Below are positions 9,258 through 18,856 of a stretch of 64,000 nt of DNA, one piece after another. Location of the stretch: NCBI RefSeq assembly GCF_000614185.1, contig NZ_BAKM01000007.1:1-64000 (forward strand), read 5' to 3'. The stretch's first letter is position 1; the number at the start of each line of letters is the position of its first letter. The notes beneath the pieces were generated by a model, which saw only the letters and a list, made by a program, of their open reading frames with translations, searched no databases and was not told the DNA's origin. This DNA comes from Phocaeicola sartorii JCM 17136 = DSM 21941 (lineage in GTDB: Bacteria > Bacteroidota > Bacteroidia > Bacteroidales > Bacteroidaceae). The position numbers and the translations under genes were made by a program.

Positions 9258-9875
9258 ATGAAAACAAATTCAGAATTGAAAAATCAGGCAATCGATGCGT
9301 TGGGCGGTAATTGGGGATTGGGTGCTGTCATTACTTTTGTTTATGGATTGGTGATGAATGCTCCTACGCTGCCCTATCGTATCACGGAGTCGGTGACCTC
9401 ATCCTCTTTTAGTCTCTTCACGTTGCTGCTCCTGCCTTTGGGCTTCGGCTATGCCATTCTTTTCCTGGACGTGATTCGTGGGATAAAGTTGGACTTTGCT
9501 CGTCTCTTCGACGGGTTCAAAGACTATGGACGGATATTGGGGACTATGTTGCTGACTACAGTCTATACGTTCTTGTGGGCATTGTTGCTCGTCATTCCGG
9601 GCATCATAAAGTCCTATTCATACGCGATGACGCTCTTTATTCTGAAAGATTATCCGGAATTGCAGTACAACGCCGCCATAGAGAAAAGTATGGCGATGAT
9701 GTCCGGGCGTAAAATGAAGATGTTCCTGCTGGATTTGAGCTTCATCGGTTGGGCCATTCTGTGCTGTTTTACCTTGGGTATCGGTTTCTTGTTCCTGGCT
9801 CCTTATGTAGAAGCATCACACGCTGCTTTCTATGAAGACCTGAAGAAAGAGCTGGGAGAAACAATTGCCGAATAA
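9258..9875 (+). CDS. DUF975 family integral membrane protein
   Basis: A 205-residue membrane protein. It begins with KTNSELKNQAIDALGGNWG, the soluble N-terminal stretch typical of DUF975, and has about five membrane segments, ending EASHAAFYEDLKKELG, also characteristic. The ATG at 9258 is preferred over the in-frame ATG at 9219 because the latter lies inside ilvE and adds 13 unconserved residues. The function of this family is not established. A Rho-independent terminator follows. Confidence 0.85.
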   Translation: MKTNSELKNQAIDALGGNWGLGAVITFVYGLVMNAPTLPYRITESVTSSSFSLFTLLLLPLGFGYAILFLDVIRGIKLDFARLFDGFKDYGRILGTMLLTTVYTFLWALLLVIPGIIKSYSYAMTLFILKDYPELQYNAAIEKSMAMMSGRKMKMFLLDLSFIGWAILCCFTLGIGFLFLAPYVEASHAAFYEDLKKELGETIAE

Positions 9876-9898
9876 GGAATCTGTTTTAACATATAAGG

Positions 9899-9935
9899 AA
9901 AGAGTCCTGCAATTAATTTGTAGGGCTCTTTTTAT
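9899..9935 (+). terminator. Rho-independent terminator after the DUF975 gene
   Basis: An AAGAGTCCTGCA stem pairs with TGTAGGGCTCTT across a short AT loop and runs into five T. It ends the ilvE-DUF975 unit. Confidence 0.75.
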
Positions 9936-10108
9936 ATGAGGTCGATAGTTACTATTTCAAAGATGCAGTGCCGTTGTTTCATCCGGATTTCAGCAGCGTT
10001 CTATTTTCGTATCGAATGTGAAGGAGGGCATTCTTTCTAATTTCCCTTCCTGTCATCTTCCTTATGTGAGGGAAATTCCCTACCTTTGCCCTGCAAAATA
10101 GAAAACTT

Positions 10109-10867
10109 ATGGGAAAAGGAAAACTGGAGAAATTTGCTGATATGCGGGAATATCCGCACGTGTTTGAATACCCTTATTCGGTGGCCGATAATGTTCCGTT
10201 TGATATGAAGGGCAGTTGGAACCGTGACTTTTTTAAGAACGACCATCCGATTGTGCTCGAACTGGGATGCGGACGGGGTGAATATACCGTAGGGCTGGGG
10301 CGTATGTATCCCGATAAAAACTTTATCGGTGTGGATATAAAAGGATCCCGTATGTGGACCGGTGCGACGGAAGCACTGAAGGAATGCATGAAGAACGTGG
10401 CTTTTCTACGTACCAATATCGAAATCATCGACCGTTTCTTTGCTCCGGGTGAGGTGAGCGAGATATGGCTGACTTTCTCGGATCCGCAGATGAAGAAGGC
10501 GACTAAACGTCTTACTTCCACCTATTTTATGGAACGCTATCGCAAGTTTTTGAAGCCGGACGGACTGATTCACTTGAAGACCGATAGTAATTTTATGTTT
10601 ACCTACACCCGCTACATGGTAGAGGAAAACAGACTGCCGGTAGAGTTTATGACCGAGGATTTGTATCATTCGGGGCTGGTGGACGACATATTGGGCATCC
10701 GTACTTATTATGAACAGCAGTGGCTGGACCGTGGACTGAATATAAAGTATATGAAGTTCCGTCTGCCGCAAGAGAATGAGTTGCACGAGCCCGATGTGGA
10801 AATAGAATTGGATGAGTATCGCAGTTACAACCGCAGCAAACGAAGCGGATTGAAAACAAGTAAATAA
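10109..10867 (+). CDS. trmB: tRNA (guanine(46)-N7)-methyltransferase
   Basis: A 252-residue SAM-dependent methyltransferase that forms m7G46 in tRNA. The SAM-binding motif [16 protein letters not shown] (about 49-64) is clear, followed by [13 protein letters not shown] and [15 protein letters not shown], the Bacteroidetes form of the DPWPKKRH motif. The C-terminus ends in a basic tail. TACCTTTG at 10081-10088 is a likely -7 element. The Mrp gene starts 7 bp after the stop, so both are probably one transcript. Confidence 0.93.
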   Translation: MGKGKLEKFADMREYPHVFEYPYSVADNVPFDMKGSWNRDFFKNDHPIVLELGCGRGEYTVGLGRMYPDKNFIGVDIKGSRMWTGATEALKECMKNVAFLRTNIEIIDRFFAPGEVSEIWLTFSDPQMKKATKRLTSTYFMERYRKFLKPDGLIHLKTDSNFMFTYTRYMVEENRLPVEFMTEDLYHSGLVDDILGIRTYYEQQWLDRGLNIKYMKFRLPQENELHEPDVEIELDEYRSYNRSKRSGLKTSK

Positions 10868-10874
10868 TAACAAT

Positions 10875-11978
10875 ATGATGACTTTATATCCGAAATTGAT
10901 TTTGGATGCCCTGGCAACAGTGCGCTATCCCGGAACGGGAAAGAATTTGGTGGAAGCGGAGATGGTTGCCGATAATCTTCGCATTGACGGCATGTCGGTG
11001 AGCTTTTCGTTGATTTTTGAGAAACCCACCGATCCGTTTATGAAATCTATGATAAAGGCTGCCGAAACAGCAATCCATACGTATGTATCACCTGAGGTAC
11101 AGGTGGCTATTGCCACAGAGAGCCGCCAGGCGGCGCGTCCCGAACCGGGCAAGCTGCTTCCGCTGGTTAAGAATGTCATTGCTGTCTCATCCGGAAAGGG
11201 CGGGGTGGGCAAATCTACCGTGGCAGCCAATCTGGCTGTGGCGCTGGCTAAGCTGGGCTATAAAGTGGGGTTGCTGGATGCGGATATTTTCGGCCCTTCC
11301 GTGCCTAAGATGTTTCAAGTGGAAGATGCCCGTCCATACGCCGAGCAGATAGACGGCCGTGATTTGATTGTTCCGGTTGAGAAATATGGTATCAAGCTGC
11401 TTTCTATCGGTTTCTTTGTAGACCCGGACCAGGCTACTTTGTGGCGTGGCGGTATGGCCAGTAATGCCTTGAAACAATTGATCGGAGATGCCGCATGGGG
11501 GGAACTGGATTATTTCATTCTGGATACGCCTCCGGGTACCAGCGATATCCACCTGACTTTGGTGCAGACTTTAGCCATTACGGGAGCTGTGATTGTCAGT
11601 ACACCCCAGCAGGTGGCTCTGGCCGATGCGCGCAAGGGAATCAATATGTACACCAATGACAAAGTAAATGTGCCTATCTTGGGGTTGGTGGAGAATATGT
11701 CATGGTTTACTCCTGCCGAACTTCCCGAAAACAAGTATTACCTTTTTGGAAAAGAGGGCTGCAAGCAACTGGCTGAAGAAATGAATGTGCCTTTGTTGGG
11801 GCAAATCCCCATTGTGCAGAGTATCTGTGAGAATGGTGATAAGGGAACTCCGGCGGCTTTGGACGAGAACAGCCTGACAGGACGTGCGTTTATAGAACTG
11901 GCCGGGAATGTGGTGAGGCAGACTGAGAAGCGGAATGCGGAACAGGCTCCTACACACATTGTGGAGATGAAGAAATAA
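10875..11978 (+). CDS. Mrp/NBP35-type P-loop ATPase, iron-sulfur carrier
   Basis: A 367-residue protein with an N-terminal MIP18/DUF59-like region (1-80) and a Mrp/ApbC deviant-Walker ATPase domain. The P-loop is SSGKGGVGKST (105-115), followed by DADIFGPSVPKMF and DYFILDTPPGTSD. Family members carry or insert Fe-S clusters in the cytosol. The CxxC usually seen before the C-terminal helix is replaced by SWFTPAELPENKYY with a single Cys further on, which appears to be the Bacteroides form. The start could be Met1 or Met2 (10875 or 10878). It follows trmB closely. Confidence 0.9.
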   Translation: MMTLYPKLILDALATVRYPGTGKNLVEAEMVADNLRIDGMSVSFSLIFEKPTDPFMKSMIKAAETAIHTYVSPEVQVAIATESRQAARPEPGKLLPLVKNVIAVSSGKGGVGKSTVAANLAVALAKLGYKVGLLDADIFGPSVPKMFQVEDARPYAEQIDGRDLIVPVEKYGIKLLSIGFFVDPDQATLWRGGMASNALKQLIGDAAWGELDYFILDTPPGTSDIHLTLVQTLAITGAVIVSTPQQVALADARKGINMYTNDKVNVPILGLVENMSWFTPAELPENKYYLFGKEGCKQLAEEMNVPLLGQIPIVQSICENGDKGTPAALDENSLTGRAFIELAGNVVRQTEKRNAEQAPTHIVEMKK

Positions 11979-12023
11979 TCGGTTCGCCATGCTGCCGGAC
12001 TCGGCGAAGAATCCGGCTTGGAT

Positions 12024-12107
12024 AAAAAAGTCTGTCACACGGGCTGTCACAGTTGCAAGTAATATTTATACATCAATGTGACCGGTGCTTGTGTGACAGA
12101 CTTTTTT
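12024..12107. terminator. Bidirectional terminator-like inverted repeat with 17-bp arms
   Basis: The arms 12024-12040 and 12091-12107 are perfect reverse complements with A6 and T6 at the outer ends, so either strand reads stem then T-run. The 50-base loop holds an inner GTCACA/TGTGAC pair. It lies between the convergent Mrp and beta-propeller genes. Confidence 0.7.
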
Positions 12108-12124
12108 GTCCGAGCCGGCGGATG

Positions 12125-13267
12125 CTAGTGTTTCAGTTTGCCTATGAACATGACGTTGTTGTCATTCTCATCCAGAGAGTCCAGCAGTTTGTTCAGCACT
12201 TCTTTGTCCTTGTCGGTGCATCCGGATGCGGACAGGCGTTCTTCTATCTTGTCCATCAGAACCAACGGTTCGTACATGGCAAAGAAATAGCCATTAGTAA
12301 AGTTCATGGGAGTGGGAAGACCGCCGAAGTAATCGTTCACCAGCTTCACGTAGTGCGACTGCTGTTTCTGCAAGTCTATGGCTATGGTGCCTGTTCCCCA
12401 AACGGTGGCAAGGAATTTACCCGGCAGTTCGTTGTAAATCAGAAAGACATCCTTGCCTTTCGGTGGGTTCTGCAGGGCGAAACGGGCTGTCACCCGGTTC
12501 TGTTCCGGATTGTACTGATACAGTGTATCTGTAGGCATCGTCATGAAGTTGAAGTTTTCCGTATTGTTGTAGGACCATATCTCGTTGTTAAACCCTACAA
12601 AGTTGCCGTCTTTGTCCATCGGATTGATGATCTGCTCTGCGGTGGGCTTGTATGAGGTCAGGGTTCCGTCGGGTGCGATGTGGGCAACCATCATTTCGTT
12701 CCTTCCTTTGAAGCAGAGGTGGGTGACGGACAGGCTGCCGTCGGGGTGCAGATGGAGTTTGGGCTTGTTCAGGGTTTCTCCTAATTCGATGACTGACGCG
12801 AAAGTCCCGTCCAGGTTGTACTTCAGAATTTTGTTGCTGCCAAAGAAAGGTGCCAGATAGACGCAGCGGTTCTTCTCGTCGATGGCTTCGCTGTACAGCG
12901 AACCGGCATACTCGCCGGGCCCTTGGCCCATAGCACCGATGTCGTTTAGAAATTTGCCTTCACGGTCGAACAGCTTGAACACGGCTCCGCTTTGACGGAT
13001 GCCGATGTACCGGTCGGTAATGGCGGGCCACCAGAGTTTGAACAATGCCGTGTCGCTGTTTTCGAACCGCACCAGTTGGCAATCTTCCACCCATTCGCTG
13101 AGGGGAACGCTCAATGTATCCGTCACTTTGTTGAAATCACACAGGGTCAGTTTGTTTCCGTCCGTTTCCAGAGTGGAAATACTTCCGTCGCTTTGGGTGG
13201 ACGGGGTGCATGCGCTCCATACGCCTGCCGCTGTAAGGAGAAGGAGACCGTAAATGTTCTTTTTCAT
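12125..13267 (-). CDS. 6-bladed beta-propeller lipoprotein
   Basis: A 380-residue lipoprotein (signal ending WSAC, Cys20) of the same family as the protein at 6499. It has the SEWVEDCQLVRFEN entry segment, the GQGPGEYAGSLY hallmark and repeated propeller strands such as VFKLFDREGKFLNDIG. It is expected in the periplasm or on the outer membrane, with unknown ligand. A 38-codon ORF lies 31 bp upstream behind a good promoter, mirroring the small-peptide plus propeller arrangement at 6.5-8.0 kb. Confidence 0.85.
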   Translation of the reverse strand: MKKNIYGLLLLTAAGVWSACTPSTQSDGSISTLETDGNKLTLCDFNKVTDTLSVPLSEWVEDCQLVRFENSDTALFKLWWPAITDRYIGIRQSGAVFKLFDREGKFLNDIGAMGQGPGEYAGSLYSEAIDEKNRCVYLAPFFGSNKILKYNLDGTFASVIELGETLNKPKLHLHPDGSLSVTHLCFKGRNEMMVAHIAPDGTLTSYKPTAEQIINPMDKDGNFVGFNNEIWSYNNTENFNFMTMPTDTLYQYNPEQNRVTARFALQNPPKGKDVFLIYNELPGKFLATVWGTGTIAIDLQKQQSHYVKLVNDYFGGLPTPMNFTNGYFFAMYEPLVLMDKIEERLSASGCTDKDKEVLNKLLDSLDENDNNVMFIGKLKH

Positions 13268-13298
13268 GTGCTTTGGTTTTTTATAATAAGGTTGTTTT

Positions 13299-13415
13299 TC
13301 AAGGCGGCTTAATGGTTACAGGAAGGGCGGACTTGCAGCGTACCGTTTCTTCTTTATGCTTTCCAGGAGTCTACGGGACATGCCTTTGATTTCTTGTATA
13401 GTTAACTTTTCCATA
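13299..13415 (-). CDS. Small ORF (38 codons) before the beta-propeller gene
   Basis: The ATG at 13415 opens a 38-residue reading frame (MEKLTIQEIKGMSRR...) rich in Lys and Arg, ending at 13299. It has no family I recognise and no hydrophobic signal. Support comes from position: the start lies about 28 bases after a consensus promoter (13444-13473) and the beta-propeller gene follows after 31 bp. It may be a leader peptide, a small precursor or an untranslated leader. Moderate doubt remains. Confidence 0.4.
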
Positions 13416-13443
13416 AGAAAATGAGTTGTTTACAGTGTTTTCA

Positions 13444-13473
13444 CAAATCTACGATTTTTTCGTAATTAGCAAG
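13444..13473 (-). promoter_or_regulatory. Promoter before the small ORF and beta-propeller gene
   Basis: On the minus strand CTTG (13473-13470), an 18-base spacer and TAGATTTG (13451-13444) match the Bacteroidetes -33/-7 pattern with a slightly short spacer. Confidence 0.6.
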
Positions 13474-13542
13474 ACGGTTAAAGGTTAATTAGTGTAAAGG
13501 TGAAGAAAATAGCGACTGTTGCTACAATGGCGTGATAGGTTT

Positions 13543-15179
13543 TCAGTTTGTTGTAGCTTGCTCGTCGTCGGGAGTAACTAGTTTGGGATGAGGCGGATTT
13601 CCCCATTTGAACCAGTAATATCCTTCTTTTATCAGTTTGCTTTGTTTGCTATAGATGAAAGCGTACAGGTAGAATGTTCCGCTTTGTGCGTTTCCCGAGA
13701 ACTTGGAGTATTTCTCTCCTGGATAGAACACGGCATAGTGCACGTTGTCTCCTTCGGCTTTTTCATCGATGGTGACATAATAATACCCTTCCCGGGTAGT
13801 GTAGGCGTTGTTGATATGCAGTGTGCTGTCTTCTCGGACAGTGAATTGAATGTGGCTTCCTTCCACATCCTTATACCAATTTTTCAAGGTGTAGGAACCA
13901 TTGTTGTATTGTTGCAGGGTGGAGGTGTAGACGGTAGTTATTTTTTCTCCGGAGGCATCTGTCATCCAGGCATCTCCTTTGCTGCTTCCCACTAGTTCCG
14001 GAGTGACAAGCGTTCCTATCAGGGTAATTCCTACATAGAGCCAGTGTGCGCTGGTTCCTGCAACCAACCCGCCAATGGTGTGCGCTATCAGGTCCTTGGA
14101 AGTAAGTTGGCGGAATCCCAGTGAATCCAGCATGGCGGTGTGTGTGCTTAGGTAGCCGCTCCAGCACATACCGATGGCCGAGAATACAGCGATGGTGTTG
14201 CTGTCGATCACGCCATTGGCCTGGAATTTGGGAATCAGTCCTAATGCGGCACCTACCGATCCCAGCGAGATAATGGGGAAAGCGATCAAGGTAGAATCTT
14301 TAAATCCGAATAGCCATTCGAAGAGAAAACCTATTTTTCCTGCCAGTTTGGGAAGCAGTTCAATGCCTTCGTATGCTCCTCCGGTATAAGCGAGTATCGC
14401 TTCGCCTGTAGCATTGGTGCCTACCTGGCTGGGACCGAAAGTGAACATCATGACCAGTGTGGAGATAATCAGTACGCCGGGAATGATAGCCAGTCCTAGT
14501 TCTACACCTGTCTTGCCGCCATCCAGCAACGAGTTGAGCACCCGTAGGAAAAGACTTTGTTCTTCGGTTTTGAAAGATATCTGTTGTTCGTTACCGCCCG
14601 AGGTGTGTTCATGGGCATATTCAGGATGTTCTTTTAAGATAAAGAATTGCATCAGCCGGGTGGAGGTGAGACTTCCGATAAAGGCTCCGAACAGTCCGAT
14701 CAAAGACGCGTAGGCATAGCCCAGACTGGACATGAATACGATTACGATCAGTCCCATGCCGTAGGTGCGGCGAAGTTGGTGAACGAGATGAGCTGGAATG
14801 TTTTGAAGTAGCGGCTGAAGTTCTTGTCCTTGGTCAGTGACATGATGGCAGGATTGTCGGATAGAAAAGTCATGACAGCTCCCAGCGAGGCTACACCCGG
14901 CATGTTGAATAGGGGTTTCATGAGGGGGCGTAACAGTAATTCGAGCAAGCGTACCACTCCGAATTCTACCAGTAGTTTGCCTAACGCACCGGACAATACG
15001 GTGATGGCCATCAGATAAAATACGGTATCTATAAGCAGACTGTAGGCTGTTTTCATAAGGGTGTTAAGCATGTTGGGAACTCCCATGATACTTCCCAGAG
15101 TGCCGAAAATGGTAAAGAATACCAATAAGAAGATACCTGCTTCCATTCGCCGCAGGGTAAGGAACTTCAGTGATTTCAT
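13543..15179 (-). CDS. Nucleoside-recognition (gate) domain membrane protein, frame-broken at about 14768
   Basis: Two overlapping minus-strand frames form one protein. The first part (15179 to about 14750) has a gate-domain bundle, including VFYLMAITVLSGALGKLLVEFG and FLSDNPAIMSLTKDKNFS. The second part continues with GLIVIVFMSSLGYAYASLIG, a second membrane half and a periplasmic-type C-terminal beta-rich domain of about 130 residues. One extra base in GCC-GC-ACC (GCC GGC ACC, reading NFAGTYGMGL) restores a 545-residue protein. It resembles YjiH/SpmA-SpmB-type nucleoside-recognition proteins; the transported molecule is unknown. TACATTTG (15230-15223, minus) is a plausible -7 element. Confidence 0.75.
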
Positions 15180-15333
15180 AGTTGTTTGAAAAAAGGTTTT
15201 TCAAATGGGTTGATAATTGTGGCAAATGTAGGGAAAATCTGTAAATTATGGAGTAAATGAGACGATAAATCGTTTTTTTTCTGTTGGAGTGACCGTTCTT
15301 TTTTAGTAGTATTGCTTATCTTCCCCATTCATT

Positions 15334-15352
15334 AGGGCCATGATATGGCCCT
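15334..15352. repeat. Short perfect hairpin downstream of the exporter operon
   Basis: AGGGCCAT and ATGGCCCT are 8-bp arms around GAT. It lies 45 bp after the stop of the last permease gene but has no T-tract, so a terminator role is uncertain. Confidence 0.35.
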
Positions 15353-15396
15353 CAATGGAGTAAGTACCCTGTCGGGTTCTTGATTTATAAACAATT

Positions 15397-16647
15397 TTAA
15401 ACGGCATTGAGTTTGCGTCTTTTCTTCATCTCTTTCAGCCTTTCGTATACATGCCTGCGGCTCAGGGTAATCTGGCGCCGATAGACTATGCAGGTGGTCA
15501 GGAAATAAACACCTGTTTGTATCCACAATACGCGGTACTCTGTCAGTACATCGGCCAGTGTGGCGCCCATGGTGTTGATGCGTACAAAACCGTTGATGCC
15601 GAAAGTGGAAGGAAACAGCCACGAAATCACTTTCCAGTATGGAGGGATGGCAGCACCCGGCCACGAGATGCCCGAGATAAACAGCAGCGGTACGGAGGTG
15701 AATACATAAATCATCATGCAGGCTTCCCGGTGGTGGATAAAAATGGAACAAGTCATTGCGAAGAAGATGCATGCCAGTATATAGGGGAGCATAAATGCCG
15801 CCAGGGTGCCGGCTTGCGCTATTTGTACCAGGCTGAACATTTTGGGGACAAGGCAGAGCATATAGGCAGCCATGACAGCATATATCATCAGGTAAGTCAG
15901 TGATTTCCCCAAAACGATGCGCAACGTGCCATGGTAGTGGCGGCTCATGGGGATAAGGTCGCGGAAACGGTTGTTCTCACGGGCGGTCCCGGCAGATAAA
16001 CCTACCCCCAGCAGCAAAGTTTGCTGGATAATCAGTATCAGCACGGCGGGAATCAGGAAGCTGGCAAAACCGTTCTGCGGGTTGAAGATGGAGATGTCCT
16101 CGTATGCGATGGGAGCGGTGCTCACTTCATCCTGACGGTCGGTGGTATGGCCGGAGCGTTCTATCTTTATCTGCTTGTTCATCATCAGCGAGGCGTTGGT
16201 GTTGGCCGTCAGCATCGCTTTGTAGTATAGCATACCGCTCATGTCACAGTAAATGGTGACATGGGTTTGAATGCCTTTGGCAATGTCACGACTGAAACTT
16301 TCGGGAATATAGATGATGCCGTATATCTTGCCGTTCTTCAATAACGTTTTTGCTTCTTCCATATCACTGCAATGGGACACTATTTCCAAGTCGGCACCTG
16401 CATCTACCAGACGCAGGTATTCACGGCTGAGGCTGGAACGGTTGTTGTCCACCACGGCGGCGGGAACTTCGCGCACCGTCTCATTGGTATATATAAAGGT
16501 ATAGAGAAGCGGATAGCCCAACGGTACCAGAATGAAGAAGATGAGCACGCCCTGGTCCTTGACAACTGCCTTCAGCTCTTGCCACCAGATGTAGAAGAGA
16601 TCTTTGATACCTTGTGAGATGATATGTCTGAATTTATATTCTGTCAT
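15397..16647 (-). CDS. ABC-2 type permease (YhhJ/YbhS-like), second of a pair
   Basis: A 416-residue ABC-2 family permease: one N-terminal membrane helix (VLIFFILVPLGYPLLYTFI), a periplasmic domain of about 150 residues (VPAAVVDNNRSSLSREYLRLVD) and about five C-terminal helices, including the ISGISWPGAAIPPYWK signature. The ATG at 16647 (MTEYKFRH) is preferred; an upstream in-frame ATG at 16761 lies inside the neighbouring permease gene. It is the last gene of a TolC-HlyD-permease-permease operon. No ATP-binding subunit is in this window. Confidence 0.88.
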   Translation of the reverse strand: MTEYKFRHIISQGIKDLFYIWWQELKAVVKDQGVLIFFILVPLGYPLLYTFIYTNETVREVPAAVVDNNRSSLSREYLRLVDAGADLEIVSHCSDMEEAKTLLKNGKIYGIIYIPESFSRDIAKGIQTHVTIYCDMSGMLYYKAMLTANTNASLMMNKQIKIERSGHTTDRQDEVSTAPIAYEDISIFNPQNGFASFLIPAVLILIIQQTLLLGVGLSAGTARENNRFRDLIPMSRHYHGTLRIVLGKSLTYLMIYAVMAAYMLCLVPKMFSLVQIAQAGTLAAFMLPYILACIFFAMTCSIFIHHREACMMIYVFTSVPLLFISGISWPGAAIPPYWKVISWLFPSTFGINGFVRINTMGATLADVLTEYRVLWIQTGVYFLTTCIVYRRQITLSRRHVYERLKEMKKRRKLNAV

Positions 16648-16661
16648 AATTGCTTGCCGTT

Positions 16662-17837
16662 TTAGGGGATATATACATAGTGCAATAGTACCGTGCGCAG
16701 CCTTTTCAGGATGAAGAAAGGCAACAGCATGAATAACATCAACGCGACTACTGAATGCCATGCGTAAATCAGCGGATATCCGTTAAGCGCCAAATCTACA
16801 TAAATCAGGAAGTAATGGCGCAGCGGGAACAGATTGGCCAGTGCCTGTAACGCGGGATTCATAGCCATTACCGGAAAACTCATGCCCGAGATGGAGAAGG
16901 AAATCACTCCCCATAGGGAGGCGGTGCTCAGTGCCAGACGGACGGTGGTGAACAGTCCGAATAGAAAGACTCCGAATGCCTGCGAGGCCAGCACCAGTAA
17001 CAGGCCGGCAAACAGCATGGGCAGTATGCCGCTGTTGCAGGGATAGTGCAGGAAACCGTACAGATAGGCATTATAGAAGGTGGCCATGACAAAGAAAACC
17101 AACGTCTGGGGCAGCAGCTTGCCGGTCAGGGCTACGGTGATGGAATTGTCTGCCATGCTCATCCATTCTTTCTGGGTGTTGGTCTTCATTTCACTTCCGA
17201 TGGTATAGACGGTGGTCATAAAGATGAGCAGCATCAGGATACCCGGCAGGATGGTGTTGCTCAGATATACTGAGTAGTTGAGCCATGGATTGTTCAGTAT
17301 ATGGGAGTCGATGACGATGGGTTGCAGGAACGCCATGGCCTGGTCTTCTGTGGCTCCTTTGGCATATAAGGTGGCGCGGCCGATGGCTCCGCCTGCCAGT
17401 TCGGACATGGTGCGCTGGTCTTTGTAGAGCAGTGAGCCGGCTACCAGATAGGAATAGTTGGTATAGAAAGACACTTTGGGCTGGCGGCTTGCCAATGCCT
17501 TGTCCGTGGTTCCTTCGGGAATATAGTAGAAAGCGTAGATCTTCCCTTGCTGCATGGCTTTGCGGGCATCGGCGAAACTGGGATAATGGGCTACAATTTT
17601 CGTTTGCTGAAAAGCATCCAGATTACGGATGATGCTGCGTGTGGTAGCTGTGTTGTCCAAATCGACCACACCTGCCGGCATATCCGTAGGGAGTCCGTTC
17701 CACATCAGCGTGGTGAAAAAGAGGTAGCAGAACAAGGGCGCTATAATCATGCAGAACAGATATAGCGGTCTTGTAGCGATGCGGAACACTTCGCGTCGGG
17801 CTATGCGGAGGATACGGTTATGGACTGTACTGTTCAT
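16662..17837 (-). CDS. ABC-2 type permease, first of a pair
   Basis: A 391-residue ABC-2 permease with the same layout as its neighbour: N-terminal helix (PLYLFCMIIAPLFCYLFF), periplasmic domain (MPAGVVDLDNTATTRSIIRN) and C-terminal helices with SISGMSFPVMAMNPALQALA. It should pair with the gene at 15397 to form the inner-membrane channel of a tripartite exporter. Its start lies 6 bp after the HlyD stop and its stop 14 bp before the next start, indicating one operon. Confidence 0.88.
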   Translation of the reverse strand: MNSTVHNRILRIARREVFRIATRPLYLFCMIIAPLFCYLFFTTLMWNGLPTDMPAGVVDLDNTATTRSIIRNLDAFQQTKIVAHYPSFADARKAMQQGKIYAFYYIPEGTTDKALASRQPKVSFYTNYSYLVAGSLLYKDQRTMSELAGGAIGRATLYAKGATEDQAMAFLQPIVIDSHILNNPWLNYSVYLSNTILPGILMLLIFMTTVYTIGSEMKTNTQKEWMSMADNSITVALTGKLLPQTLVFFVMATFYNAYLYGFLHYPCNSGILPMLFAGLLLVLASQAFGVFLFGLFTTVRLALSTASLWGVISFSISGMSFPVMAMNPALQALANLFPLRHYFLIYVDLALNGYPLIYAWHSVVALMLFMLLPFFILKRLRTVLLHYVYIP

Positions 17838-17843
17838 TGTCTG

Positions 17844-18830
17844 TTATTTCTCAATGATGGCACTCATTCCGGGGCGTAATCCGTCTGTCTTTTCTACGGG
17901 AACAGCTTTCACCTCGAAGGTTTTCAAGTCGAATTGCCCCGTAGTCTTGGTAGCTTTCCAAGCGGCGTATGTACCCAGATCTTTCATATAGGTGACTTTG
18001 AGTTTCACTTCCCTGTCAAAGGCAGGGATAAATGCGCTGATCTCATTTCCTACGGTAAAGTCTTTCAGGAAATCTTCGCGCACATTGAAAGTCACCCACA
18101 TATCATCCAACCGGGCGATATTCATAATCGGAGCACCGGTTCCTACCAGTTCACCTGCTTTGGGGAAGATTTCGGTCACTTCTCCATCGGCCGATGCGGT
18201 CAGTATGGTTTCGTCTATGTAGGAGGAAACTTCGGCTACAGCGCCTTTGGCACGTTCCACTTGGGCAGCGGCTGCGGCTTTGTCTTCACGTTGCGCACCG
18301 TTTTTCGCCATCTCGTATTGGGAACGGGCGGCTTTTTCGGTGGCGGTCATGGCGTCAAACTGCGCTTTGGCTTCGTCACGCTTTTGTGCGGACATCACTC
18401 CTTGTTCAAAGAGCCGGTTCACGCGGTTGTATGATTTTTCGGCTATTTCCACACCGGCCTTGGCTTTCTGCCACATTTCGTAGGCGGCTTGCAGTTGTTC
18501 CCGACGGGTGCCCCGTTGCGCCTTTTCACTCAAGGCTTGCGCCGCTTGTTCGGCTGCCTGCGCTTGGGAAAGTTTGGCTTTCACATCGGGAGCTTCCAGG
18601 ATAGCCAGTGTGTCGCCTGCTTTTACCTTATCTCCTTCTTTCACACGAAATTCAAGAATGCGTCCCGGCACTTTGCTGGAAACACGGTATTCGTCGGCTT
18701 CTGCCTGTCCCTGAATGATTTCCGGGCCTTTACCCAGTGTAAAGAAACCTATCAGTGACACGATGACAATGACTGCTGTCAGTGAAATGAATGCCAGCAA
18801 AATATTGCTGTGTTGTGATCTTTCTGCCAT
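17844..18830 (-). CDS. HlyD family membrane fusion protein
   Basis: A 328-residue periplasmic adaptor with one N-terminal membrane anchor (about 9-31). It has a lipoyl-like half motif (VKEGDKVKAGDTLAILEAPD), a long Ala/Gln/Glu-rich coiled-coil hairpin (about 85-190), the second lipoyl half (ASADGEVTEIFPKAGELVG) and a beta-barrel domain ending LRPGMSAIIEK. It would bridge the ABC-2 permeases to the TolC protein. The operon context fits YbhG/YhiI-type exporters. Confidence 0.92.
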   Translation of the reverse strand: MAERSQHSNILLAFISLTAVIVIVSLIGFFTLGKGPEIIQGQAEADEYRVSSKVPGRILEFRVKEGDKVKAGDTLAILEAPDVKAKLSQAQAAEQAAQALSEKAQRGTRREQLQAAYEMWQKAKAGVEIAEKSYNRVNRLFEQGVMSAQKRDEAKAQFDAMTATEKAARSQYEMAKNGAQREDKAAAAAQVERAKGAVAEVSSYIDETILTASADGEVTEIFPKAGELVGTGAPIMNIARLDDMWVTFNVREDFLKDFTVGNEISAFIPAFDREVKLKVTYMKDLGTYAAWKATKTTGQFDLKTFEVKAVPVEKTDGLRPGMSAIIEK

Positions 18831-18856
18831 ATCTATTCGTTTTTAATCTTTAAATT

